This document shows positions 53,669-62,064 of a stretch of DNA of 64,000 nt, one piece after another. The translations under genes and the position numbers were made by a program. The notes under the pieces are model-generated. The model had not been told where the DNA came from. It was given only the letters and a program-made list of their open reading frames with translations, and did no database searches. Within the stretch, counting starts at the first letter, position 1. Each line of letters starts with the position of its first letter. This stretch comes from Sphingobacteriaceae bacterium (lineage in GTDB: Bacteria; Bacteroidota; Bacteroidia; Sphingobacteriales; Sphingobacteriaceae): NCBI GenBank assembly GCA_029266635.1, contig JAQSWM010000001.1, forward strand, positions 62,001-126,000. The letters run 5' to 3'.

Positions 53669-54328
53669 ATGGTGAATAAGAGTGAGATAGAAAAAAAGGT
53701 AGCCGAATTCCTGCTGCAAATTAAAGCAATTAAATTACAACCGAACAACCCCTTCACCTGGGCTTCGGGCTGGAAATCGCCAATTTACTGCGATAATCGC
53801 GTTACACTTTCCTATCCTGCAATTCGCACCTACATTCGCCAAAACCTTGCCAATTTAATACAGGAAGAATACGGTTCTGTTGGCCTTATAGCCGGAGTAG
53901 CTACCGCTGGGATACCACAAGGCGTACTTGTGGCTCAAGAGCTGGGGCTGCCTTTCGCTTACGTTCGGTCAAAGCCGAAGGAACACGGAGCTTCTAAATT
54001 GATTGAGGGCGAGATCTTTGAAGGACAACGTGTAGTAGTTGTGGAAGATCTTATTTCTACCGGCAAGAGCAGTTTACAAGCTGTGCAAGCTTTACGCGAT
54101 GCTGGTTGCGATGTGGCAGGCCTGGTCGCTATTTTCAGCTATGGTTTTGACGATGCTACAGAGAATTTCAAAGCAGCTAAATGCCGTTTCAGTACGCTTT
54201 CAAATTATACGGCGTTAATAGAGTATGCATCGCACAACAGCTTTATCAGCGATGACGATCTGGAGCTTTTGAAAAGCTGGAGAGAGAACCCTGCCGAATG
54301 GGACACTTCATTGAAAGCCCGCACCTAA
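53669..54328 (+). CDS. pyrE: Orotate phosphoribosyltransferase
   Basis: 219 residues. The start segment EIEKKVAEFLLQIKAIKLQP, the WASGWKSPIYCDNR motif and the PRPP-binding loop VVVEDLISTGKSSLQA (about 121-136) identify the enzyme, which makes orotidine 5'-phosphate from orotate and PRPP in pyrimidine synthesis. It is divergent from the NUDIX gene by a few bases and followed after 9 bases by an SRPBCC gene. The degenerate dihydroorotase at 1701 is the only other pyrimidine-pathway homologue in view. Confidence 0.95.
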   Translation: MVNKSEIEKKVAEFLLQIKAIKLQPNNPFTWASGWKSPIYCDNRVTLSYPAIRTYIRQNLANLIQEEYGSVGLIAGVATAGIPQGVLVAQELGLPFAYVRSKPKEHGASKLIEGEIFEGQRVVVVEDLISTGKSSLQAVQALRDAGCDVAGLVAIFSYGFDDATENFKAAKCRFSTLSNYTALIEYASHNSFISDDDLELLKSWRENPAEWDTSLKART

Positions 54329-54337
54329 ATAAGCGAT

Positions 54338-54730
54338 ATGACTGTTATAGAAAGTAAAGCCGTTGTCAACAAACCTGCTGCAGAAGTCTACAATTTCCTT
54401 GCAGATTTGAACAATCATCAGCAGCTGATGCCGGAGAACATCTATAACTGGTCGTCTACCAAAGATGAAGCCCGCTTCACTATCCAGAACATGGCTAAAC
54501 TTGCCTTAAAAGTTTCTTCGCGGATAGAAAACAAGGAGATCGTTGTTGTACCTGCCGAAGAAGCACCATTTCCTTTAGAACTAAAGTGGAATATTGCCGA
54601 TAACGGCAATGGCACCTCAACAGCTTTTTATAGTATTTCGGCGGAGTTGAACATGATGATGAAAATGCTTGCGAGCGGACCGTTGCAAAAACTTGCGGAT
54701 CACGAAACGCAAAAATTAAAATCAATTTAA
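54338..54730 (+). CDS. SRPBCC family protein
   Basis: 130 residues with START-like fold features: MTVIESKAVVNKPAAEVYNF, a central FTIQNMAKLALKVSSR segment, and a C-terminal helix. It probably binds a lipid or hydrophobic ligand. It follows pyrE closely in the same direction, an order common in this phylum. No catalytic residues are evident. Confidence 0.87.
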   Translation: MTVIESKAVVNKPAAEVYNFLADLNNHQQLMPENIYNWSSTKDEARFTIQNMAKLALKVSSRIENKEIVVVPAEEAPFPLELKWNIADNGNGTSTAFYSISAELNMMMKMLASGPLQKLADHETQKLKSI

Positions 54731-54816
54731 TCCGTTACTATTCTGGCTTTCCTGCAATCAATCCATAACAAAACTTAGTTGCACTCTCCTTTTCAATACA
54801 GTACTTTTCTCCGTTT

Positions 54817-55545
54817 ATGATCATCCTTGCATTTTTTCTTGCCCACTGGTTTCTTTCTTTATTCTTCCAAACGTTCTTTTTACATCGCTACGCCTCACAT
54901 AAGATGTTCAAGATGAACATTTTCTGGGAGAAATTCTTTTACCTGCTGACATTCCTGTCCCAGGGGTCATCATTCCTGAACCCACGTGCGTATGCAATTA
55001 TGCACCGCATGCACCATGCTTACAGCGACACTGAAAAAGATCCACATTCGCCACACTTTATTAAAGATGTTTGGGGCTTGATGATCAAAACCAAAAATAT
55101 TTACCTTGATTATTTGAAATACAAAATTGAGCCGGAGCCCGCTTTTCGCGACCGCTACCCAACCTGGGCACCTGTTGACCGCATTGGCGATCTATGGATA
55201 ACACGATTGATTTTCGTTGGATTGTACATCACCTTCTATGTGTATTTCGCAACTGCATGGTGGATGTTCCTGCTGCTGCCAATCCACTTCATCATCGGCC
55301 CGTTACACGGTGCAATTGTAAACTGGTGCGGGCATAAATACGGGTATTCTAACTACGATAATTCAGACCACAGCAAAAACAGCTTGCCTTTAGATTTTCT
55401 AATGATGGGCGAATTGTTCCAGAACAATCACCATAAGCGCCCGAATGATGTGAATTTCGCGAAACGATGGTTTGAATTTGACCCATCGTATCCGATTATA
55501 AAAATGCTGCACGCTTGCCGGATAATTACCCTGAGAAAAGCTTAG
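54817..55545 (+). CDS. Membrane fatty acid desaturase
   Basis: 242 residues with four membrane helices. The three His boxes of delta-9-type desaturases are present: HRYASH (about 25-30), HRMHHAYSD (about 65-73) and NNHHKRP near 206-212. They hold two irons that introduce a double bond in an acyl chain using O2. It is shorter than animal desaturases but typical of bacterial forms. TACTTTTC, one base off TAnnTTTG, is 7 bases upstream. The stop overlaps that of the convergent ABC gene by four bases. Confidence 0.92.
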   Translation: MIILAFFLAHWFLSLFFQTFFLHRYASHKMFKMNIFWEKFFYLLTFLSQGSSFLNPRAYAIMHRMHHAYSDTEKDPHSPHFIKDVWGLMIKTKNIYLDYLKYKIEPEPAFRDRYPTWAPVDRIGDLWITRLIFVGLYITFYVYFATAWWMFLLLPIHFIIGPLHGAIVNWCGHKYGYSNYDNSDHSKNSLPLDFLMMGELFQNNHHKRPNDVNFAKRWFEFDPSYPIIKMLHACRIITLRKA

Positions 55546-57056
55546 TTCGCTGATTCGATAACCCGCCCAGCCTCGAGCTTTTGCCGTTTGGTAACACAGG
55601 CTGGCAGTTCATCTTCGTAATGCGTTACATAAATCAGGGTGATGTTGCTGAGCTCACTTATTTTATCGATCAGGGCTTTAAAACGATTTTGCTGCTGCTG
55701 ATCCAGCCCCTGGCAGGGCTCGTCCAGAATTAGTAGCGGAGGATTCTTGACCAGCGCTCTTGCCAGCAAGCACAGGCGCTGGTTACTTGCTGAGAGTTTC
55801 TTAAACGGAACATTCCTGAACTCCCCTATTCCCATCAGCTTCATCCAACGCTCAGAGATAGCTGCGTAGGTTTTATTACTTGCCCGGAACAATCCCATTG
55901 TATCATAAAATCCCGACTCTACAATCTGAATGCTGCTGCTTTCAGATGAGAAATATTGCAACATTTCCGGCGACACAAAGCCCGTTTTACTTTTAATATC
56001 CCAGATGCTTTCGCCCGTGCCACGCCTGCGGTCAAAAAGGATGATGTGATTTGAATAAGCCTGCGGATTATCGCCATTAATCAGGCTCAACAAAGTCGAT
56101 TTTCCTGCTCCGTTCTTTCCCATCAATGCCCAGCGCTCGCCTTGCTGCACGTGCCAGTTCACAGAATCAAGCACCTTAACATTTCCGTATTTTACAGAAA
56201 CATCGTCCATTTTCACGATGGATGCATAATGGGAAAGCGGCTTCAGCGATAAAAGGCTGGTAAGCTCTGCATCATCAATGTACTCTTCCTCTGCAATCTT
56301 CACATCTGATGCTTCAAACTCATTTAGAGGAACCACCCGGTCAACTTTTCCGTGTTCAAGAATAGCCACATGGGTGATGCATTGTGGAATTTCAGAAGGT
56401 GACGTAGCCATTACTACAGTTATCCCTGAGGCAATAATTTCCTGAATAATCCCGTGATATTCTGCCCTCGTGCTCACGTCCATTCCTGTAAACGGACTGT
56501 CCAACAGCAAGAGAAGGGGATTGCGGATTAGCGCAGCCGCGAACAGAAGCCTACGAGTTTCGCCATTTGAAAGTTTAATAACTTGTTTCTCGAGCAAACT
56601 CTCGAGATGCATCGTTTTCACAACCCTATCAAGATCCCACTCCACCTTTCCGAAAACCGTTGCAGGAATGCTCCTTAGATAATCGCTTACAATTAAAGCA
56701 TCCTCCGAGTCGAAGGAATTGTACCGCTGCTGATAATAGAAGTCTGTAGTGTTGGAAAGATTGCGAAAATGATGCTTCTGCTGCACCAGGGCAACAAGCT
56801 TGTGGTGAGTGAAAAATGGATCGGCTATCTGATGTTCTCTTACGAATTCATCAAAAAAGCCGAACTCCGTTTTGCCGTTTACAATGTTGAAGCGACCGGC
56901 AATGGTATTGAGCAAAGCGCTCTTTCCCGAGCCACTAGCCCCAACCAAAGCCCAATTTTCCCCTTTGCGGATTGTAAATGTAAGATTGCTGAAAAGCTCT
57001 TTGTCGAGGTAACGAACCGTAATATCATTCAGCGATAGAAATTCTTTCTCTGCCAT
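55542..57056 (-). CDS. Tandem-NBD ABC ATPase (ModF-like), no permease partner
   Basis: 504 residues with two nucleotide-binding domains. The first has GASGSGKSALL, LSNGETRRLLF and LLLLDSPFTGMD; the second has GKNGAGKSTLLSLINGDNPQ, LSASNQRLCLLARALVKNPP and LILDEPCQGLD. It resembles ModF/YheS-like soluble ABC ATPases rather than a transporter subunit, because no membrane gene is adjacent. First-domain Walker B has Ser in place of the catalytic Glu (LDSPF), suggesting one degenerate site. It abuts the DUF2130 gene without spacing. Confidence 0.88.
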   Translation of the reverse strand: MAEKEFLSLNDITVRYLDKELFSNLTFTIRKGENWALVGASGSGKSALLNTIAGRFNIVNGKTEFGFFDEFVREHQIADPFFTHHKLVALVQQKHHFRNLSNTTDFYYQQRYNSFDSEDALIVSDYLRSIPATVFGKVEWDLDRVVKTMHLESLLEKQVIKLSNGETRRLLFAAALIRNPLLLLLDSPFTGMDVSTRAEYHGIIQEIIASGITVVMATSPSEIPQCITHVAILEHGKVDRVVPLNEFEASDVKIAEEEYIDDAELTSLLSLKPLSHYASIVKMDDVSVKYGNVKVLDSVNWHVQQGERWALMGKNGAGKSTLLSLINGDNPQAYSNHIILFDRRRGTGESIWDIKSKTGFVSPEMLQYFSSESSSIQIVESGFYDTMGLFRASNKTYAAISERWMKLMGIGEFRNVPFKKLSASNQRLCLLARALVKNPPLLILDEPCQGLDQQQQNRFKALIDKISELSNITLIYVTHYEDELPACVTKRQKLEAGRVIESAN

Positions 57057-58310
57057 CTAATCGAGCAACAAAGCATCATCAGTCTCGCCTTCAAGGCTCA
57101 AGCTGATAATATCTTTTCCCGCAATACCTTCCACAGATCCGCTGATGTGAACTGCGTTCAACAATATCTTTTCTAACTGCTTCTCCCGCGATTTCCAGAG
57201 CTTCTCCATCGCATTACGCTCCTGCTGGATCGACAATTTCATGCTCATAAAGCCTTCGCTGATAGCTTTCCACTGTCCGTTAAACTCAGAACTGGTGAGG
57301 TAATCGTAAAGCATGTGCATTTTGTCGCCTTTATTTTCCTGGCTGCGTGTGGCGTTAGCAAGTTTGATGATCCCGTCCCGCAACACGTAAGCAACTGCTT
57401 TTAATTCATCGAATGAGCAAATCCATACGCCGTCTTTTTCGCCAAAGCAATCCATTCCTTTGGGGTAACATTGTGTTACAATTACGGCAACATCAGCGCC
57501 CACAGCACGCATATCTTTTTTTAGCTTTTCGATCCAGTCGCCGCCGAAATCTTTGGTACGCTTGCTCTCATAAATGATCCGCCCGCACTCCTGCCCGAAA
57601 TTATTCCGCACAACCTGCATACAATCTGCACCGCGTACGCCCTTCCCTACCTCATCAATGACATCAAACGGAAAGTTGGATTTTAAAAGTTCCTCCACAA
57701 TCAATTCCTGAACCTCTCCCTGCAATTGCATGGAACCCTGTTCCGACTTGCGCTTCATTTCTTCAATAAGCTTCCTTTGATCCTCCAACTGCTTTTGAAG
57801 TTCTTTTTCCTTTAATTGATGTTGTGTTTCCTTTAGCTGAGACTTTTCTTCTTCCTGTTTTCTTATTTGTTCTGTCATCGCATCACGCTGTTCCTGCAAC
57901 TTCCGCTGCAAGGCAATTTCCATCTCAGCTTCTTTGTTTTTAAGTTGCTGTTCCCGCTGTAGAAACTCCAGCTCCTTCTGGCGGGCCTGCTTCAATTTTT
58001 CTTCCTTGTCTTTATCGGAATTTTCAAGCATGCGCAACTTTATCTCGTACTCATCGGCGATGCTTTTGCGCACAGATTCCTGCATTTGCAACTGCAATGC
58101 CTGCTTTTCTTTTGCCAACCGCTCGTCAAAAGCCAGCGACTGTTGCTTTTCTCGTTTAGCAAACTCCTCGTCCTTCTGCTTATACTCTTCGTCTTTTTTC
58201 TTCTGCCAGGAAATCATCTTGTTCCTCAGTTCCTGCTCATATTCTTTCCCGATTGCTTCCTCAAGCGGAAAAGCGTTGCCACATGAAGGGCACTTTACCT
58301 CTGTCGACAT
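57057..58310 (-). CDS. DUF2130 family coiled-coil protein
   Basis: 417 residues. A CxxC near the start (EVKCPSCGNAFPLEEAIG) is followed by a very charged coiled coil (about residues 30-200, Lys/Glu/Gln-rich), then the DUF2130 domain with KRTKDFGGDWIEKLKKDMRA near 258-277, which has a restriction-endonuclease-like look. Function is unknown. It lies between the YjbR gene and the tandem ABC ATPase in one minus-strand run with spacings of 7 and 0 bases. Confidence 0.9.
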   Translation of the reverse strand: MSTEVKCPSCGNAFPLEEAIGKEYEQELRNKMISWQKKKDEEYKQKDEEFAKREKQQSLAFDERLAKEKQALQLQMQESVRKSIADEYEIKLRMLENSDKDKEEKLKQARQKELEFLQREQQLKNKEAEMEIALQRKLQEQRDAMTEQIRKQEEEKSQLKETQHQLKEKELQKQLEDQRKLIEEMKRKSEQGSMQLQGEVQELIVEELLKSNFPFDVIDEVGKGVRGADCMQVVRNNFGQECGRIIYESKRTKDFGGDWIEKLKKDMRAVGADVAVIVTQCYPKGMDCFGEKDGVWICSFDELKAVAYVLRDGIIKLANATRSQENKGDKMHMLYDYLTSSEFNGQWKAISEGFMSMKLSIQQERNAMEKLWKSREKQLEKILLNAVHISGSVEGIAGKDIISLSLEGETDDALLLD

Positions 58311-58317
58311 ATTCCTG

Positions 58318-58671
58318 CTAATTATTTTGTAATTCTGCCTGCAGCGATTTTGGCAAACCGCTTACAATCAAATTGTATGAATGATCTATGAATTCTAAGA
58401 TTTGTTTACGGGTTAAACTGCCCGTCAGCTCTACGGTATTCCATAACTTCTTGTTCATGTGGTAACCGGGCTGGATTTCGGGATATTGCTCGCGAAGTTG
58501 CATAGCCAATTCCGGATCGCACTTTACGTTCATCTGCAAAGCAGAATCAAGCGGCGCCAGAAGAAACATCTTCCCTCCCACCTTAAAAACAAGCACGTTC
58601 TCATCAAAAGGGAAACCTTCAGTAACGCCATTTTTTGAGAGGCAATAATCGCGAAGTTCTTTGATGTCCAT
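58318..58671 (-). CDS. MmcQ/YjbR family DNA-binding protein
   Basis: 117 residues. DIKELRDYCLSKNGVTEGFP, then KMFLLAPLD and YPEIQPGYHMNKKLWNTVEL are characteristic of the MmcQ/YjbR (CyaY-like fold) family, small proteins proposed to bind DNA. First gene of the minus-strand run with DUF2130 and the ABC ATPase. A TATATTTG box lies 27 bases upstream. Confidence 0.92.
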   Translation of the reverse strand: MDIKELRDYCLSKNGVTEGFPFDENVLVFKVGGKMFLLAPLDSALQMNVKCDPELAMQLREQYPEIQPGYHMNKKLWNTVELTGSLTRKQILEFIDHSYNLIVSGLPKSLQAELQNN

Positions 58672-58698
58672 GGTGTTACAAGTATATCGCTTTTAGAA

Positions 58699-58706
58699 CA
58701 AATATA
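58699..58706 (-). promoter_or_regulatory. -7 box for the yjbR-DUF2130-ABC run
   Basis: TATATTTG on the minus strand matches TAnnTTTG and lies 27 bases before the ATG at 58671, leaving a leader of about 20 bases. Confidence 0.5.
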
Positions 58707-58728
58707 CGCAAGTGAGGATCAATTTTAC

Positions 58729-58736
58729 TAACTTTG
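58729..58736 (+). promoter_or_regulatory. -7 box for the DUF763 gene
   Basis: TAACTTTG matches TAnnTTTG and ends 6 bases before the ATG at 58743, predicting a leaderless transcript. It lies back to back with the minus-strand box at 58699. Confidence 0.5.
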
Positions 58737-58742
58737 TTAGCA

Positions 58743-59945
58743 ATGAAGCGTTCCGGTTCTGCTGATCTTCCTTTACACTACGGATATGTGCCCGCCTGGC
58801 TGGCTGAGCGAATGGCTAAGCTTGGGCTGGCAATAACGGAAGCTATTTTGGTGGAGTATGGCAAAGCCGAGGTGTTGCGCCGTTTGAGTGATCCGTTCTG
58901 GTTTCAGAGCCTTGGAGCGGTGATGGGAATGGACTGGCATTCGTCGGGGATTACCACATCTGTGATGGGGGCATTGAAGAGAGCCATCAATCCACATTCA
59001 AAAGAGTTTGGGATTTACATATGCGGAGGCAAAGGCAAACACTCAAGGCTAACTCCACAGGAACTTGTTCAGGTGGGCAACCGCACCGGGCTTGACGGAA
59101 ATTACCTGGTGCGGTGCAGCAAGCTAAGCGCAAAAGTTGACAATACCGCTATTCAGGACGGTTTTCAGTTGTACACCCATAACTTTATTGTAAGTGACGA
59201 AGGTCAGTGGGCGGTGGTGCAGCAAGGCATGAGCAACGGAAGCTCTACGGCGAGAAGGTATCATTGGCATTCGCCGGATTTGACTTCGTTTGTGGAAGAG
59301 CCTCACGCGTTTATTTATGGTAAGAACCAGGGGAATATCCTGAATATGGTGAGCCGCGATGCATTGAGCGCACGCAATGCGATGATGGAAATATCGCGTG
59401 AAGAGCCGAACAGAATGTTGCAGGAAACTCAAAAACTGGTTATACCGGCTCATCATGATGTGCGGGAAAAAGACGTAGACCTGAAGCGGCTTGGCTCAGT
59501 GCTTTGGCTTGCGCACGAGAAAAAGCCCGCCGATTTCGCAGAGTTGCTGTTGCTGGAAGGCTTAGGGCCGAGAACACTGCAGTCGCTGGCTTTGGTTAGC
59601 GAAGTGATTTATGGAGCGCCGTCGAGGTTCAAAGATCCGGCTCGTTATTCATTTGCGCACGGCGGAAAAGACGGGCACCCATTTCCTGTTCTCACCAAAG
59701 TTTACGATGAAACCATCAGCGTTTTGCAAACGGCTGTGCACAAAGCTAAAATCGGCGAAAGCGATAAACAGCAGGCAATCAGGAAGCTGACAGAGATCGC
59801 ACAGCGGGCGGAAAAGGATTTTACGCCCAACGCCAATTTTGATAAAGTGATTGAAAAAGAACGAGCCGATTCATGGAAGTACGGCGGAAGGACTGTGTTC
59901 GGCAAGGCGAAGCCGCCGATTGAGCAGCAGTTGAAGCTGTTTTAG
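58743..59945 (+). CDS. DUF763 domain-containing protein
   Basis: 400 residues from the ATG at 58743 (MKRSGSADLPLHYGYVPAWL), the conserved start of the DUF763 family; a TTG three codons upstream is unlikely. Other signatures are FGIYICGGKGKHSRLTPQEL and DGFQLYTHNFIVSDEGQWAV. The family is conserved in archaea and scattered bacteria, with unproven links to DNA repair or nucleases. The C-terminal tail is Lys-rich and ends in PIEQQLKLF. Single gene, divergent from yjbR. Confidence 0.92.
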   Translation: MKRSGSADLPLHYGYVPAWLAERMAKLGLAITEAILVEYGKAEVLRRLSDPFWFQSLGAVMGMDWHSSGITTSVMGALKRAINPHSKEFGIYICGGKGKHSRLTPQELVQVGNRTGLDGNYLVRCSKLSAKVDNTAIQDGFQLYTHNFIVSDEGQWAVVQQGMSNGSSTARRYHWHSPDLTSFVEEPHAFIYGKNQGNILNMVSRDALSARNAMMEISREEPNRMLQETQKLVIPAHHDVREKDVDLKRLGSVLWLAHEKKPADFAELLLLEGLGPRTLQSLALVSEVIYGAPSRFKDPARYSFAHGGKDGHPFPVLTKVYDETISVLQTAVHKAKIGESDKQQAIRKLTEIAQRAEKDFTPNANFDKVIEKERADSWKYGGRTVFGKAKPPIEQQLKLF

Positions 59946-59983
59946 AGTTTTCTTTAAATACCTGCAATTGCATACATTTAGAT

Positions 59984-61150
59984 ATGCAAGCTAAACCATA
60001 TCGTGTAACATCTATTGATATCCTCCGCGGATTGGTGATGATCATCATGGCGCTGGACCATACCCGCGACTTCTTCCACAAAGATGCCATGATACATGAT
60101 CCTATGGATCTTGCCACCACAACAGCTCCAATTTTCTTTACACGGTGGATTACCCATTTCTGCGCCCCAACTTTCGTTTTCCTTTCGGGAGTATCGGCTT
60201 ACCTGTCATCACAAAAGAAGAATAAGGCGGAGGCAAGTTTATTTATGATCAAACGTGGGCTTTGGCTTCTGGTGATTGAAGTAGTGGTGATTACGTTCGG
60301 GCTTAGCTTCAATCCTTTCTACAGTATGATATTCCTTCAGGTGATCTGGGCAATTGGTTGTAGCATGATTTTGATGGGAATTCTGAGCAGGATATCTTAC
60401 TCTGCTGTTTTAGTCGTTGGTGCAATCCTTTTCTTCGGACACAATTTAATAGACATCATCCCGCATGGCAATAGCCCAATCTGGAACTTCATTTTGACCT
60501 CTCCCAATTTTATCCCTTTTGCAGGCAATCATGTGCTTGGCGTTTTGTACAGCGTTTTGCCGTGGACCGGGATTATGCTGATGGGATATTGTATGGGCAG
60601 ATTGTATCGTCAGGACTTTGCTCCGGCAAAAAGAAAACAGATTTTAATCATCAGTGGAAGCGCATTAATTGTGATCTTTCTGATCTTACGATGGTTCAAC
60701 ATGTACGGGAATCCGCAGCCATGGGCACCGCAGCAGGATTTCGCACACAGTTTATTCTCGTTCCTGAACACCAGCAAATACCCGCCTTCACTGCATTATG
60801 CAGGCATGACACTGGGACCTGCTATATTAATGCTGGCCTTTACAGAAAACATTAAGAACTGGTTTTCAGATATTCTTTCAGTTTACGGGAAGGTGCCCTT
60901 TTTCTATTATGTTCTTCACTTCTATGTTCTACACACCGTTCTCGTCATTGCGTTTTTTGCTGCCGGTTATTCTACAGATGCAATTCAAAGCAAGAACATG
61001 CCATTTTTCTTTAGGCCAACAGAGTTCGGTTATAGCTTAGCAGGAACTTATCTGGTGTGGCTTGCGGCTGTGGCTCTGCTTTACAAGCCATGCGTTTGGT
61101 TTGGGAAATATAAAGCCACCCATAAGCAATGGTGGCTGAGCTATTTGTAG
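59984..61150 (+). CDS. DUF1624 heparan-alpha-glucosaminide acetyltransferase-like membrane protein
   Basis: 388 residues with about ten membrane helices. The N-terminal signature RVTSIDILRGLVMIIMALDH followed by TRDFFH is typical of the DUF1624/HGSNAT family, which may move acetyl groups across the membrane onto sugars; the conserved His in ALDHTRDFFH is the candidate acetyl acceptor. The last third includes FFYYVLHFYVLH. Substrate unknown. Convergent with the CDF gene, one base apart. Confidence 0.88.
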   Translation: MQAKPYRVTSIDILRGLVMIIMALDHTRDFFHKDAMIHDPMDLATTTAPIFFTRWITHFCAPTFVFLSGVSAYLSSQKKNKAEASLFMIKRGLWLLVIEVVVITFGLSFNPFYSMIFLQVIWAIGCSMILMGILSRISYSAVLVVGAILFFGHNLIDIIPHGNSPIWNFILTSPNFIPFAGNHVLGVLYSVLPWTGIMLMGYCMGRLYRQDFAPAKRKQILIISGSALIVIFLILRWFNMYGNPQPWAPQQDFAHSLFSFLNTSKYPPSLHYAGMTLGPAILMLAFTENIKNWFSDILSVYGKVPFFYYVLHFYVLHTVLVIAFFAAGYSTDAIQSKNMPFFFRPTEFGYSLAGTYLVWLAAVALLYKPCVWFGKYKATHKQWWLSYL

Positions 61151-61151
61151 G

Positions 61152-62063
61152 CTAACACTCCTTCGTTTCGCACGACTGATATTCTCGCTCAGTCTCGAGG
61201 GTCACGTGAGTGATGTTCATGTGCTCAAGGCTATGTTTAAGCTGACCCTTGATCTCGAATTCCTGCTCCAGTGTTATATTTCCGTTCAAGACCAAATGAG
61301 CAGTAAGGGCGTTTTCGGACGAGCTTATAGCCCAGACGTGGATGTGGTGAACGCTCTTGATTCCGCTGATTTTTGAAGCCGCTTCCTTTACCTCGCTTAT
61401 GTGAATGTCATCCGGCACACCGTCTAAAGACAACCTGAGGCTTTGCTTCAGCAAACTCCACGTTCCAATCATAATCACAACTGCTATGATGATGCTTAAA
61501 ACAGCATCAAGCCAGTACCAATGCGTGTAGAAAATAACGATACCACCTATCACAATCCCGAGCGAAACAACCGCATCTGCCAATAGATGCAGGTAAGCAC
61601 TTTTGACGTTGATGTCTTTATCCTTGTTGCTTGCAAACATCCATGCAGTGATAGAATTAATCACGATACCAACTCCGGCAGTTATTGCAATGGCTTTGCC
61701 CGGCAAAACTTCCGGGTCAAAGAACAGCCTGTGCACCGCTTCATACACTATTGCTCCGATTGAAAGTGCAAGTAAAAGAGAGTTTAAAAGCGCCACTAAA
61801 ATCGAAGTCTTCTTATATCCGTAGGTGTAATGAGCATTGGGCTTCACTTTCAGCAGCTTGAAAGCAAGCAGCGACAAGGCAAGCGAGGCAACATCGGCGA
61901 GGTTGTGCCCGGCATCAGAAAGCAGGGAAAGCGAATTAACATAAATGCCAACCCCTGCTTCAATGAGAACAAAAAGCAGGTTCAGGACAATTCCTACAAC
62001 AAACGCAGTATTTACTCTTATTAAGGTTTCTGCATGGTTATGATGATGGGAATGGGATTCCAT
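61152..62063 (-). CDS. Cation diffusion facilitator (CzcD/ZitB-like)
   Basis: 303 residues, six membrane helices. A His-rich N-terminus (HSHHHNH) and the metal sites in LLSDAGHNLADVASL (helix 2, D/H/D) and YLHLLADAVVSLG (helix 5, HxxxD) are intact. The cytoplasmic tail contains HHIHVWAIS, and the protein ends CETKEC. It should export Zn2+ (possibly Co2+, Cd2+) in exchange for H+. It follows the PAP2 gene by one base and likely shares its transcript. Confidence 0.93.
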   Translation of the reverse strand: MESHSHHHNHAETLIRVNTAFVVGIVLNLLFVLIEAGVGIYVNSLSLLSDAGHNLADVASLALSLLAFKLLKVKPNAHYTYGYKKTSILVALLNSLLLALSIGAIVYEAVHRLFFDPEVLPGKAIAITAGVGIVINSITAWMFASNKDKDINVKSAYLHLLADAVVSLGIVIGGIVIFYTHWYWLDAVLSIIIAVVIMIGTWSLLKQSLRLSLDGVPDDIHISEVKEAASKISGIKSVHHIHVWAISSSENALTAHLVLNGNITLEQEFEIKGQLKHSLEHMNITHVTLETEREYQSCETKEC

Positions 62064-62064
62064 A

